Positions 33,672 through 41,392 of a DNA stretch of 64,000 bases are shown piece after piece (the first letter of the stretch is position 1; each line of letters opens with the position of its first letter). This DNA is from DATBLE01 sp963808815 (GTDB lineage: Bacteria > Actinomycetota > Thermoleophilia > Gaiellales > Gaiellaceae). A model generated the notes under the pieces. The model did not search any database. It saw only the letters and a list, made by a program, of their open reading frames with translations, and was not told where the DNA came from. The translations under genes were made by a program, and so were the position numbers. The stretch lies in contig CAWEGI010000019.1 in the NCBI GenBank assembly GCA_963808815.1, forward strand, positions 186,001 to 250,000, given 5' to 3'.

Positions 33672-34955
33672 GTGCTGCAGCAGAACGAGCAGTGGGCGAC
33701 CGCTGGGGAGATCTACAGCAGGATCCTCGAAGCTGCGCCCGACCATGCCGGCGCGCTGCACTTCTCGGGTGTTCTGGCCCATCAGCAGGCGAGCAGCGAC
33801 GAGGCCGTTGCTCTGATCCAGAGAAGTCTCGAGCTCGAGCCCGATCGGGCGGACTGGTACAGCAACCTGGGGATCGTCCTCCAGGATCGGCTCGAGTTGG
33901 ACGAGGCGATCGCCGCGTTCGAGCGTGCGATTGCACTCGATCCGGATCACGCCAATGCCCACAGCAATCTCGGCGTGGTGCTACGAGCCAGGGGAAAGGC
34001 GGTCGAGGCGGAAGCGGCGTATCGAGCCGCCATTCGCCTGGATCCCGGCCACGCAGACGCCTACCACAATCTCGGGGTTCTGCTGCACGGCCAGAAGCGG
34101 CAGCGGGAAGCGGCTCTCTGCTTCTCCAAGGTCATCACGCTGAGGCCCAAGCATCCCGAGGCACGAAGGCTGCTGGCTCTTGCGCACCACACGCTCGGTG
34201 AAGTCGACAAGGCCGTGGAAGTCTTCGAGGAATGGCTGCGGGACGAGCCCGACGATCCCATCGCCCGGCACATGCTCGCGGCCTGTTCGGGCCGCGACGT
34301 CCCGCAGCGGGCGTCGAACGCCTACATCGAGAAGACATTCGACAGCTTTGCCGCCAGCTTCGATGCCAAGCTCGCGAAGCTGTCGTATCGAGCGCCGGCG
34401 CTGGTGGCCGAGATGCTCGAGGACGCGGACGAGGATGCGGCGAGAAGCCTCGACGTGCTCGATGCCGGGTGTGGCACCGGCCTGTGCGGTCCGCTCATCG
34501 CGCCGTACGCGCGGCGCCTCGTCGGCGTCGACCTGTCCGAGCGGATGATCGAGCAAGCCCGTGCGAGGAAGGTCTACGACGAGCTGGTCAGACATGAGCT
34601 GACCGCGTACCTGCGCGAACACACCGGCGCTTTCGACGTGATCGTCTCGGCAGACACTCTCGTCTATTTCGGTCCCTTGGAGGAGGCCGTCGCGGCTGCC
34701 GGAAGCGCGCTACGCGCTCGCGGACGGCTCGTCTTCACCGTCGAAGAGCTTGGCGGTGCCGGACACGGCGCCGAGTACTCCATCAGCCCGACCGGGCGTT
34801 ATCGCCATGCCCGGGCGTACGTCGAGCGCGTGCTGGCGGAGGCGAGTCTGCAGTCCGAGATCGTCCCGGCCGAGCTGCGGCTCGAGGCAGGCGAGCCGGT
34901 ACCGGGGCTGGTGGTGCGAGGAACGAAGGTAGCTCCGGGCCACGGGTCCGCGTGA
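33672..34955 (+). CDS. TPR repeat protein fused to a SAM methyltransferase
   Basis: A 427-residue fusion. Residues about 1-200 are five to six TPR repeats (for example ADWYSNLGIVLQDRLELDEA, ANAHSNLGVVLRARGKAVEA, ADAYHNLGVLLHGQKRQREA). Residues about 220-420 are a class I methyltransferase with motif I LDVLDAGCGTGLCGPLI and GVDLSERMIEQARARKVYDE. The first in-frame standard start is GTG 33672, but TPR-like sequence begins upstream (from CTG 33618), so the true N-terminus may be longer or use a rare start. It follows hcp after 68 bases. The methyl acceptor is unknown. Confidence 0.8.
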   Translation: MLQQNEQWATAGEIYSRILEAAPDHAGALHFSGVLAHQQASSDEAVALIQRSLELEPDRADWYSNLGIVLQDRLELDEAIAAFERAIALDPDHANAHSNLGVVLRARGKAVEAEAAYRAAIRLDPGHADAYHNLGVLLHGQKRQREAALCFSKVITLRPKHPEARRLLALAHHTLGEVDKAVEVFEEWLRDEPDDPIARHMLAACSGRDVPQRASNAYIEKTFDSFAASFDAKLAKLSYRAPALVAEMLEDADEDAARSLDVLDAGCGTGLCGPLIAPYARRLVGVDLSERMIEQARARKVYDELVRHELTAYLREHTGAFDVIVSADTLVYFGPLEEAVAAAGSALRARGRLVFTVEELGGAGHGAEYSISPTGRYRHARAYVERVLAEASLQSEIVPAELRLEAGEPVPGLVVRGTKVAPGHGSA

Positions 34956-34983
34956 GTGATCTGCAGCTGGTTCTCGGCGTCGC

Positions 34984-35457
34984 TCAGGCAGCCTGAGCTT
35001 CCAGCCGCCGGATCTGCGACCCGAGCCTGCTCGCCAGCTCCAGCGAGATCGACGGCTCGTGCCGCGCGATTCGGAGGAAGGCGCTGCGTTGGAGCTTCAT
35101 CACGTGCAGCTCGCCCGTCGCCACGACCGTTGCCGACCTGGGGACACCGTTGAGGAGGCCCAGCTCGCCGAAGTAGTCGCCGGTGCGGAGTGTCCTGGCG
35201 CCGGGCTTCCCGCGCGCCTTCGCCGAGCCGCTGAGGATGACATAGAGCGAGTCACCGGGCTCGCCCTTCTGGAGGACGATGTCGCCCCGGCTGTATTCCG
35301 CCAGTGTTGCCTGCCTGGCGAGTCCGCGCAGCCGGCGCTTCGCGATGCCGGCGAACAGGGGAAAGCCCGCCAGTATCTCTGCCCAGTCGGCAGGGCCGGC
35401 GTGATTCCAGTCTCCCGTCAAGCCGAGGGGCGCTGTCGGTATCTGTGTTCCATTCAT
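34984..35457 (-). CDS. Cyclic-nucleotide-binding domain protein
   Basis: A 157-residue protein consisting of one cNMP-binding domain: FPLFAGIAKRRLRGLA, GDIVLQKGEPGDSLYVILSGS, GDYFGELGLLNGVPRSATVVA (phosphate-binding cassette) and SRLGSQIRRLEAQ as the C-helix. There is no DNA-binding HTH, so it is a stand-alone sensor rather than a Crp regulator. The class III cyclase at 4810-6015 could supply its ligand. It converges with the TPR-methyltransferase gene. Confidence 0.8.
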   Translation of the reverse strand: MNGTQIPTAPLGLTGDWNHAGPADWAEILAGFPLFAGIAKRRLRGLARQATLAEYSRGDIVLQKGEPGDSLYVILSGSAKARGKPGARTLRTGDYFGELGLLNGVPRSATVVATGELHVMKLQRSAFLRIARHEPSISLELASRLGSQIRRLEAQAA

Positions 35458-35546
35458 GCTCAAGAGTCTGACGTGCGCGACCCGAGACGGGAATCGAGGC
35501 AGCACGCCTTCCGTGGTACGGCTGGCCACACCTTCGCTGTGAGGGC

Positions 35547-35744
35547 TCAGAGCTCGAAGGAGGTCTGCTCGTCCGAGAAGACGCGGGCCGAGTACGTCTC
35601 CGGCCACTGACCGGTCGGAGCCGCGAGCCCGACTCCAAGGTGGAGGAGACGGCCGTCCTCGGGCCGGTCGGCCTCGCCGGGGTCGAGCCCGCGTTCGATG
35701 CGCTCCCGCATCCACGCCTCGCTCCCGATCTCGCACTCCCTCAC
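35547..35744 (-). CDS. Small hypothetical protein (65 aa)
   Basis: A 65-codon frame starting with GTG, with strongly GC-biased third positions across its length. The protein is acidic and hydrophilic (RPEDGRLLHLGVGLAAPTGQ, ARVFSDEQTSFEL). No domain recognised. It lies between the FAD monooxygenase and the cNMP-domain gene on the same strand, 29 bases after the former, so it may be part of that transcript. Confidence 0.45.
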   Translation of the reverse strand: MRECEIGSEAWMRERIERGLDPGEADRPEDGRLLHLGVGLAAPTGQWPETYSARVFSDEQTSFEL

Positions 35745-35773
35745 ACGACCTTCGTACCCACGTCGTCTGAAGT

Positions 35774-36982
35774 TCAGTCATGGTCGAGCGGACTGTCGCC
35801 GATCCGGTACAGCCCGTACGGCAACGGCTCCCCCACGTGCCAGGTTCCATTCTGGAGGCGGGTGCCGGCCTCGCGGGAGCGCGCGACGGCGGCCGCGCCC
35901 AGCGCGATCTGCTGCCGCGACCACGGGATCAGCGCGTGCGCGACATCACCGCTGCCTGCACCGTCGAGCGCGGCCGCCAGCGTCCAGGCGTCCTCGGCAG
36001 CCTTCGCACTGCCTACCGCGATGTGCGGTCTCGCTGTGAAGGCGGCGTCGCCGATCAGACACGCTCGCCCGGAGGTCGTGCGCTCGACAGCGAGGTCGAA
36101 GATGACCTGGATGAAGGGCTCGGGCGTCGCGGTCAGGATCTCGGCGAGCACCGGAGGAAGGCTCGTTCTTGCCCCCTGGGCGAGCTCGCTCGAGCGGTCG
36201 TGGCGCACCAGGCCGCGAGGAACCGAGGTTGTGAACCGCGTTTCGTCGTCGCCGGTCAGGAGATCCTCCAGCTCGGCGCCTGGTCGCACGTTCCGGTACC
36301 ACAACCAGTTCAGGAGCCGGCGCGGTCTCTCGATCCCCGGAATGGGATAGGTGATGAAGTGACCGTCGGGCAGCACGTGGTACGTGATCGCATCGGCGAG
36401 CTTCCCGAGGGTCCCCGGCTCGACCCGGTCGTCGTCGACCGTGCCGCGCCAGGCCACGTAGCCCGCGTAGCAGGGCTCTGCCTCGGGAGCGAGCAGACGG
36501 CGGCCGATCGAGTTGATCCCGTCGGCGAAGACGACCAGATCGGCGGGCACGAGCCGTCCCGAGGCGAACTCCAGCCACGGGTTGCCGCCCGGGTCGTCGA
36601 GACCGATGCACTCCTCGGCCAGGTGGTATCGGTCTCGGCCGTAGGACGCGAGCAGTCGGCGATAGAGGACGTCGTACGAGGTGAAGCGGAATCGGCACCG
36701 TTCCTGATGCGCGATCCTGCCGGCGGCGTCGACGTAGCGCACCCAGCTCACCGAGACGCCGAGGTCGGCCGGCGCCGCCTCGGCTCGCTCGACCAGGTAC
36801 CGGATGGTCGCCGGGTGGAGCACGATCCCGCCGCCGCGTCCCTGGAGTACCACTCCGGAGCGCTCGAAGACGTCCACCTCCCAGCCGGCGTCGCGCAGGA
36901 GAAGACCCGCGGTCAAGCCGCCGATCGACCCTCCCACCACGGCGGCCCGGTTCTCGCCGGCCTGGTCGGTTCGCTCGTTCAC
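35774..36982 (-). CDS. FAD-dependent aromatic monooxygenase (DhpH/UbiH-like)
   Basis: A 402-residue class A flavoprotein hydroxylase. FAD motifs: AVVGGSIGGLTAGLLL near residue 14 (GxGxxG type), the DG-like LVPADLVVFADGIN near residue 165, and CLIGDAAFTARPH near residue 310. The variant GGSIGG plus GRGGGIVLHP resembles 2,6-dihydroxypyridine 3-monooxygenases. It could act on a hydroxylated pyridine, but it lies 6 kb beyond the B6 locus among unrelated genes, so no pathway is assigned. Start GTG, no clear ribosome-binding site. Confidence 0.82.
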   Translation of the reverse strand: MNERTDQAGENRAAVVGGSIGGLTAGLLLRDAGWEVDVFERSGVVLQGRGGGIVLHPATIRYLVERAEAAPADLGVSVSWVRYVDAAGRIAHQERCRFRFTSYDVLYRRLLASYGRDRYHLAEECIGLDDPGGNPWLEFASGRLVPADLVVFADGINSIGRRLLAPEAEPCYAGYVAWRGTVDDDRVEPGTLGKLADAITYHVLPDGHFITYPIPGIERPRRLLNWLWYRNVRPGAELEDLLTGDDETRFTTSVPRGLVRHDRSSELAQGARTSLPPVLAEILTATPEPFIQVIFDLAVERTTSGRACLIGDAAFTARPHIAVGSAKAAEDAWTLAAALDGAGSGDVAHALIPWSRQQIALGAAAVARSREAGTRLQNGTWHVGEPLPYGLYRIGDSPLDHD

Positions 36983-37043
36983 TCGGCGGACGATGATGAA
37001 CCAACTGGAGGATCCGTGGGCGATTTGTCGAAGCCGGGCTGTT

Positions 37044-37478
37044 GTGGCGCCCCCGAAGCGTGACGATCCCTATAAGGCCTTCAACTTCCTCGTCGAGATC
37101 GACGGAATCGCGCGCGCGGCGTTCAGCGAGATCGGCGGCCTGGAGAGCGAGACGGTCGTGATCGAATACCGGGTCGGCGGCGAGCCCAACACCGTGCGCA
37201 AGCTGCCCGGGCTGACCAGGTACGCGAACATCGTCCTCCGCCGCGGGATCACCAAGGACGCCGAGCTGTGGAACTGGCGACAGACCGTCGTCCAGGGCAA
37301 CGTCGATCGCCGGAACGGCTCGATCATCTTGCTCGACGACGACGGGACCGAGGTCGTCCGCTGGAATTTCTTCAACGGCTGGATTGCCAAGTGGGAAGGT
37401 CCGGCCCTGAACGCCAAGGGGAACGAGGTCGCGATCGAGACGGTCGAGATCGCGCACGAAGGGCTCGAGCGCGCCTGA
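37044..37478 (+). CDS. T4 gp19-like phage tail tube protein
   Basis: A 144-residue tail-tube protein of the gp19 family: KRDDPYKAFNFLVEIDGIAR, FSEIGGLESETVVIEYRVGG, KLPGLTRYANIVLRRGIT and the C-terminal VEIAHEGLERA are typical. Such proteins stack into tubes in phage tails and extracellular contractile injection systems. As with Hcp, no sheath or baseplate genes are nearby. GTG 37044 begins where similarity begins but has no good ribosome-binding site; an in-frame ATG lies 19 codons upstream. Confidence 0.85.
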   Translation: MAPPKRDDPYKAFNFLVEIDGIARAAFSEIGGLESETVVIEYRVGGEPNTVRKLPGLTRYANIVLRRGITKDAELWNWRQTVVQGNVDRRNGSIILLDDDGTEVVRWNFFNGWIAKWEGPALNAKGNEVAIETVEIAHEGLERA

Positions 37479-37479
37479 G

Positions 37480-37845
37480 ATGGACGCCGCCGCAGCCGAT
37501 GACGGCGTCGTCGTCGACGTCGTCCTCGAGGACGGCCTGCTGTACCTGGAGCTGGCGAACCTGGCCGACCGGCCGGCGCTGAACGTCCGGTGCTCGTTCG
37601 ACCCACCGTTGATCGACCTCCAGGGCCGGGACGTGTCGGAGCTGCGGGTGTTCCGCCGGGTCGAGTTCCTGGCTTCCCGGCGATGCCTGCGCACGCTACT
37701 GGACTCCGTCACGGGCTACTTCGGACGCGATGGTGCCGCGTACGTGACGGTCGCGGTCGAATACGAGCGACCGGGGGCGCCTCGCTGCACGACGAAGGTG
37801 ACGCACGACCTCGAGCTCTACCGCGAGCTGGCGTATCGCATCTGA
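37480..37845 (+). CDS. Hypothetical protein coupled to the tail-tube gene
   Basis: A 121-residue, mostly beta protein (VVVDVVLEDGLLYLELANLAD, YVTVAVEYERPGAPRC). Its ATG comes one base after the stop of the gp19-like gene, so translation is coupled and a shared function is likely. The conserved-looking pattern of a domain listing NLADRPALNVRCSFDPPL resembles small immunoglobulin-like folds, but no family is claimed. A terminator hairpin follows. Confidence 0.6.
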   Translation: MDAAAADDGVVVDVVLEDGLLYLELANLADRPALNVRCSFDPPLIDLQGRDVSELRVFRRVEFLASRRCLRTLLDSVTGYFGRDGAAYVTVAVEYERPGAPRCTTKVTHDLELYRELAYRI

Positions 37846-37867
37846 ACAGACTCGCGGAGGCATTCGT

Positions 37868-37900
37868 GCGAGGCCGCGCGAGGCCTCGCCGTGTCTTTGT
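37868..37900 (+). terminator. Intrinsic terminator after the tail-tube operon
   Basis: Stem GCGAGGCC / GGCCTCGC (37868-37875 and 37882-37889) with a six-base loop, followed by a T-rich tail TGTCTTTGTT. It separates the gp19-like operon from cspA. Confidence 0.65.
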
Positions 37901-37992
37901 TGGTACTCTGGCGGCAACAAGAGCGAGTCCGGTTTGCGCAAGAAGAGCGCCTTCCTTACCCGTTCGTTACGGAGTAAGGGAGGTGTTTTTTC

Positions 37993-38199
37993 ATGGCCAA
38001 CGGAACCGTCAAGTGGTTCAACGATTCGAAGGGGTACGGGTTCATCACCCCGGACGAGGGGTCGAAGGATCTGTTCGTGCATCATTCGAGCATCGCCGGT
38101 GAGGGTTACAAGTCCCTCGCCGAGGGCGCACGCGTCTCGTACGAGGAGCGCGAGGGCGCGAAGGGCCCCGAGGCGACCAACGTCGCCCCGGTCGCCTAG
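37993..38199 (+). CDS. cspA: Cold shock protein, CspA family
   Basis: A 68-residue cold shock domain protein. RNP1 KGYGFITP and RNP2 DLFVHHSSI are intact, after the usual MANGTVKWFNDS opening. It binds single-stranded nucleic acid and acts as an RNA chaperone. GGGAGG lies ten bases before ATG. The leader of more than 80 bases after the upstream terminator is longer than for other genes here, as expected of genes controlled at the mRNA level. A strong hairpin follows the stop. Confidence 0.95.
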   Translation: MANGTVKWFNDSKGYGFITPDEGSKDLFVHHSSIAGEGYKSLAEGARVSYEEREGAKGPEATNVAPVA

Positions 38200-38207
38200 G
38201 CAGTTGC

Positions 38208-38238
38208 GGGGCGCCCGCCGGATCACGGCGGGCGCCCC
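38208..38238 (+). terminator. 13-bp stem hairpin after cspA
   Basis: Perfect arms GGGGCGCCCGCCG (38208-38220) and CGGCGGGCGCCCC (38226-38238) with loop GATCA, 9 bases after the cspA stop. There is no U-run, as is common in very GC-rich genomes. Confidence 0.65.
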
Positions 38239-38277
38239 CATCCGATCGTGCGCATCCAGACTTCGGACGAGGGGGAC

Positions 38278-38502
38278 GTGATCGCTGAGAAAGAGGAAAA
38301 GATCGAGCTCGAGGGCGAGATCATCGAATCGCTCCGCAACCGCATGTTCAGGGTTCGGCTCGACAACGGGCACGAACTGCTGGGCTACACCTCCGGGCGG
38401 ATGAAGCGCTACCGGATTCGGATGCTCCTCGGTGATCGGGTACGGATCGAATTGTCCCCGTACGACCTCGACCGGGGGCGGATTGTCTACCGCCTCCCCT
38501 AG
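38278..38502 (+). CDS. infA: Translation initiation factor IF-1 paralogue
   Basis: A 74-residue S1-fold protein: KIELEGEIIESLRNRMFRVR, LDNGHELLGYTSGRMKRYRI, and ELSPYDLDRGRIVYR, the last an IF-1 hallmark. GTG 38278 with GAGGGGGAC upstream gives normal IF-1 length; an earlier GTG at 38248 would add ten residues. No ribosomal protein genes are adjacent, so it is likely a second copy beside cspA rather than the infA of the ribosomal operon. The IF-1 type identity itself is clear. Confidence 0.85.
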   Translation: MIAEKEEKIELEGEIIESLRNRMFRVRLDNGHELLGYTSGRMKRYRIRMLLGDRVRIELSPYDLDRGRIVYRLP

Positions 38503-38512
38503 CCCGAGGGCT

Positions 38513-38590
38513 GTGCCAGGGCTCGACGAGCACGAGGCCGAAGCCAGGATCGAGGCGCGGATCGCGCTTCCGGAGGAAATGGGGGACTGA
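38513..38590 (+). CDS. Possible 25-residue leader peptide
   Basis: GTG 38513 opens a 25-codon acidic reading frame (LDEHEAEARIEARIALPEEM) whose TGA is directly followed by the ATG of the next gene. The tight junction and GC-rich third positions suggest either a small translated leader or simply the ribosome-binding region of the next gene. Confidence 0.25.
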   Translation: MPGLDEHEAEARIEARIALPEEMGD

Positions 38591-38770
38591 ATGGCCCAAA
38601 AGAAGTCGCGTCAGACATTCGAGAAGCTGAAGCGCGAGCAGGCCGTCAAGGAGCGCCGAGCGCGGAAGCAGGAGCGCAAGGAGGCGGCCCGGCTCGCGAA
38701 GGCATCCGGCGAATCTCCCGCCGAACCGCTCGTGGCCGAGGACGAAGTCGATCCTGGTCAGGGCGTCTGA
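38591..38770 (+). CDS. Small basic protein (59 aa)
   Basis: A 59-residue, highly charged protein starting MAQKKSRQTFEKLKREQAV, with a Lys/Arg/Glu-rich single helix to about residue 40 and an acidic tail (AEDEVDPGQGV). GGAGG lies 15 bases before the ATG. It follows infA and cspA on the same strand; a nucleic-acid or ribosome-associated role is plausible from composition but unproven. Confidence 0.6.
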   Translation: MAQKKSRQTFEKLKREQAVKERRARKQERKEAARLAKASGESPAEPLVAEDEVDPGQGV

Positions 38771-38842
38771 ACAGCGGACGGCTGTCATGCTCTGCCGCGT
38801 GACCGCGGCTGCGGCCCTGAAACCGTTGCCGGAAGTGTCCCC

Positions 38843-39055
38843 ATGAACAGCCCCGAGCAGAAGAACTACACCGAGATCGAGCGCCTGGAGACGTTGCTCG
38901 TCGCGCTGCGCGCAAACGCCGGGACGGCACGCGAGACGGAGGCGATCCGCGAGATCGGGCTCGAGATCGCGATCGCCATCCGGGAAGTGGGCGCGATGCT
39001 CGTCAACGTCGGCTGGGAACAGTCGTACTCGACGCAGAAGGATCAGGGCGACTGA
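38843..39055 (+). CDS. Small hypothetical protein (70 aa)
   Basis: A 70-residue mainly helical protein beginning MNSPEQKNYTEIERLETLLV. The central section RETEAIREIGLEIAIAIREVG is an amphipathic helix with mild hydrophobic face. No family recognised. Weak site GGAAG before the ATG. Confidence 0.5.
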   Translation: MNSPEQKNYTEIERLETLLVALRANAGTARETEAIREIGLEIAIAIREVGAMLVNVGWEQSYSTQKDQGD

Positions 39056-39094
39056 CGGCTCGGTGCGAGCGCCGTCATCCGGCGGCGTGACGGG

Positions 39095-39415
39095 CTACAG
39101 CGCGACCTCGTCGGCGTAGATCAGGCGCCGCTCCCAGATCGGTCGCACGAACGTCGCCGGCGGGGCTTCGACCGACGACGGCGGGTCGCCCGGGAGCAGC
39201 TCCCATTCCTCGACCGCGACCCGCCAGTTGGCGTTGGCACCCGGGCGCTGGAGCGGGATGACGGTGCCCGCGTCGAGCTCGCCGACCCAGGCGGCCTCGT
39301 ACTCGTTCCGGCCTCGTCCGTCTCGTTGGGTCTTCGCGCCAGCCGAACTGGGCGGGGCACTATCCGTTTTGCTCGTGCCCGTCGGCGACGGCCGAAGAAC
39401 CGACCATCGCTTCAA
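39095..39415 (-). CDS. Hypothetical protein (about 100 aa)
   Basis: A reading frame on the minus strand following the polyprenyl synthase, whose 3-prime end it overlaps by 56 bases. The C-terminal 70 residues (NEYEAAWVGELDAGTVIPLQ, PGANANWRVAVEEWELLPGD) look like a genuine small beta protein. The N-terminal part lies in the overlap and is of doubtful quality; no alternative start codon exists, so the start is uncertain. Confidence 0.45.
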   Translation of the reverse strand: MKRWSVLRPSPTGTSKTDSAPPSSAGAKTQRDGRGRNEYEAAWVGELDAGTVIPLQRPGANANWRVAVEEWELLPGDPPSSVEAPPATFVRPIWERRLIYADEVAL

Positions 39416-40274
39416 CCAACCCGCGCAGCTCGCCGCTGCAGGACGCCGGTAGGCGATCGAGCTCCCCGAATACCGAGCGAACGGCCCGGGCGTACGTGGC
39501 GGAGGTGGGCGAGAACCCGGAGACGCCGCCCGCGTGCCCCGGGCTCGAGGCAGCTCTCCGCTGCCACCGCTCGTTTCCCGCGCGGTCGCGGAGGTCGTCG
39601 CGAATCTGGTACGCGACGCCGAGCTGGGTACCGAGGGCGGCCAGAGTGGCCAAGCCTTCCGGATCGGCTCCGGCCGCCAGCGCGCCGAGCGTTGCCGCTG
39701 CTGCGAAGAGGGAGCCCGTCTTCTGCGCGACGACGTCGAGGTAGTGGTCCTCGGCCGGCACGCGATCGCGGGGATCGAGCTCTTCGAGTTGGCCGAAGCA
39801 GCACAGCTGAGCGCCCTTGCTCAGCGCGTCGACGGAGGCGGCGAAGGCTCCGTCCGGTGCTGAGCCTCGCATCTCGCCGATCACGTCGAAGGCCGCGACG
39901 ATCAGGAAGTCGCCGACGACGAGCGCCCGATCGCGGCCTGCCGCGACATGCAGCGCCGGCCCACCGCGCCGCTCCGTTGCCTCGTCGATGATGTCGTCGT
40001 GGACGAGCGACGCCAGATGCAGGAGCTCGATCGAGACCGCAGCAGGCAGGAGCGCAGAATCGGAGGCGCCGAGCGGGGATCCCGAGGCGAGGACGAGAGT
40101 CGCGCGGAGCAACTTCCCCTCCTCGACCATGGCCTCGAGCTGTGGGCCGCCGCTCGACACGACGTCTCGAAGTCGGTCGCGGCATACGGCGAGCTGACGC
40201 CGGTAACTGACTGTCGGCGACGCCGGAACCACGTTGCCCGGCGCCGCCTCGGCGATTCGCTCGGCCTCGGTCAC
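39360..40274 (-). CDS. Polyprenyl diphosphate synthase family protein
   Basis: A 304-residue trans-isoprenyl diphosphate synthase. The first Asp-rich motif is DDIID at residues 93-97 (LVHDDIIDEATERRGG), followed by GDFLIVAAFDVI; the second is QIRDDLRD near residue 225, a DDLxD form. It extends allylic diphosphates with isopentenyl diphosphate; chain length cannot be told here. GTG 40274 is favoured over TTG 40310. It is divergent from the squalene-cyclase-repeat gene, and together with the class 1 enzyme at 42585-43700 it gives isoprenoid genes on both sides of the borosin pair. Confidence 0.85.
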   Translation of the reverse strand: MTEAERIAEAAPGNVVPASPTVSYRRQLAVCRDRLRDVVSSGGPQLEAMVEEGKLLRATLVLASGSPLGASDSALLPAAVSIELLHLASLVHDDIIDEATERRGGPALHVAAGRDRALVVGDFLIVAAFDVIGEMRGSAPDGAFAASVDALSKGAQLCCFGQLEELDPRDRVPAEDHYLDVVAQKTGSLFAAAATLGALAAGADPEGLATLAALGTQLGVAYQIRDDLRDRAGNERWQRRAASSPGHAGGVSGFSPTSATYARAVRSVFGELDRLPASCSGELRGLVEAMVGSSAVADGHEQNG

Positions 40275-40295
40275 GACGGAACGTTCGCTGCGCTC

Positions 40296-41334
40296 ATGCG
40301 AAGGAGTCAAGGATGCGGCCTGAGCAGTCAGGCGAAGGGGCGCCTCACTGCGGCGTCGATCGCGCTGGAGGGCGGGACGCGGTTCCTGCTGGCGAACCAG
40401 GGCCGTGACGGCCTATGGCGCGATTTCCTCACCCCGGCCGGCGAGGCCTCGGAGTGGACGTCGGGCTTCGTCGCAGCCGCTCTCCAGCTCGCCGGAGCCG
40501 AGACGAGCGTGCTCGCGCGAGCTGCCGACGCGCTCGTTGCGGGCCAGCACGAGGACGGCGGCTGGGGGTACAACGCGGACGTCCCGAGCGATGCCGACTC
40601 GACGGCGTGCGTGTTGCTCTTCCTCGCGCGGATGGGCCAGCGCGCAGACTCGTGTCGCCGCGCGGCTTCGTGTCTCATCAGGCATCAGCGGGAGAACGGC
40701 GGCGTCGCGACCTACGACGAGCCCGGCCCGATCCGACGCTTCATGGGTGTCGGCCGATGGATGCGATTCAAAGGCTGGTGCAGTCCGCAGGTCGAGGTGA
40801 CTGCGACCGCCGGCTGCGCGCTCGCGACCCTCTCTCCGGCGGATCCGGCGGTCGGCGACGCATGGCGCTACGTCCGCTCGCGGCAGCGTGCAGACGGCAG
40901 CTGGAGCCCGTACTGGTGGACGTCGCCTCACTACAGCACGCTGCGAGCAGCGGAGCTCGCGCTGGCCCTGGACGACGTCGAGCCGGTCCGTCGCGCAGCC
41001 GTCTGGGCGATGCGGACGCAATCCGCCGACGGCGGCTGGGGCGCTTCGGGTGCCTCCCCCTCCGCCTTCGCAACCGCGCTCTCCCTGTCGATCCTGCTGT
41101 GCGCGGGCGTGCGCGGACGACCCGTCCAGCGTGCGATCTCGACTCTGGCCAGGCTTCAGGAGGAGGACGGCGGCTGGTCCAGCCATCCGATCATGCGGAT
41201 CCCGGTCCCGGCGGATACGGCTCCTGACCGGTGGCGACCGGTTCGCCTCGGGCGGCGGCGTCGTCGTCCAGGACGAGCACCGCACCTTCACCTCGGCCGC
41301 CTGCGTCGCCGCGTTGGCTCGCTGCAACAATTGA
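40296..41334 (+). pseudogene. Squalene-cyclase/prenyltransferase-repeat protein, one frame break
   Basis: About 345 residues of alpha/alpha-barrel repeats with four QW-like motifs: QHEDGGWGYN, QRADGSWSPYW, QSADGGWGAS and QEEDGGWSSH. After IPVPADT an extra G near 41219-41220 breaks the frame; the next frame continues LLTGGDRFASGGGVVVQ to ALARCNN and TGA at 41332. The class II cyclase acid motif DxDD appears as DADS (SDADSTA), with the middle Asp kept and the last changed. AAGGAG stands before another ATG at 40313 in a different frame, so a further base error near the start is possible. Candidate terpene cyclase or peptide prenyl-binding protein next to the borosin genes. Confidence 0.7.
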
Positions 41335-41359
41335 CACCAGGCGCGGCGGGTATTAGCGT
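41331..41359 (+). promoter_or_regulatory. Sigma-70-type promoter of the borosin operon
   Basis: A perfect -35 TTGACA (41331-41336, overlapping the stop of the upstream gene) and TAGCGT (41354-41359, TAnnnT type) are separated by 17 bases. A transcript would start about 27 bases before GTG 41393, leaving room for the AAAGGGGGG ribosome-binding site. Confidence 0.6.
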
Positions 41360-41392
41360 CGCCCCGAATTCGAGCCAAAGGGGGGCTTCGAG

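Noticed and set aside
35774..36982. The missing MHPC oxygenase of the B6 pathway
   Set aside because: It is the right enzyme class, but it lies 6 kb outside the locus with unrelated neighbours and opposite organisation. Kept only as a possibility.
33127..37478. Complete type VI or extracellular contractile injection system
   Set aside because: Only tube proteins are present; sheath, baseplate, spike and ATPase genes are missing from the window.
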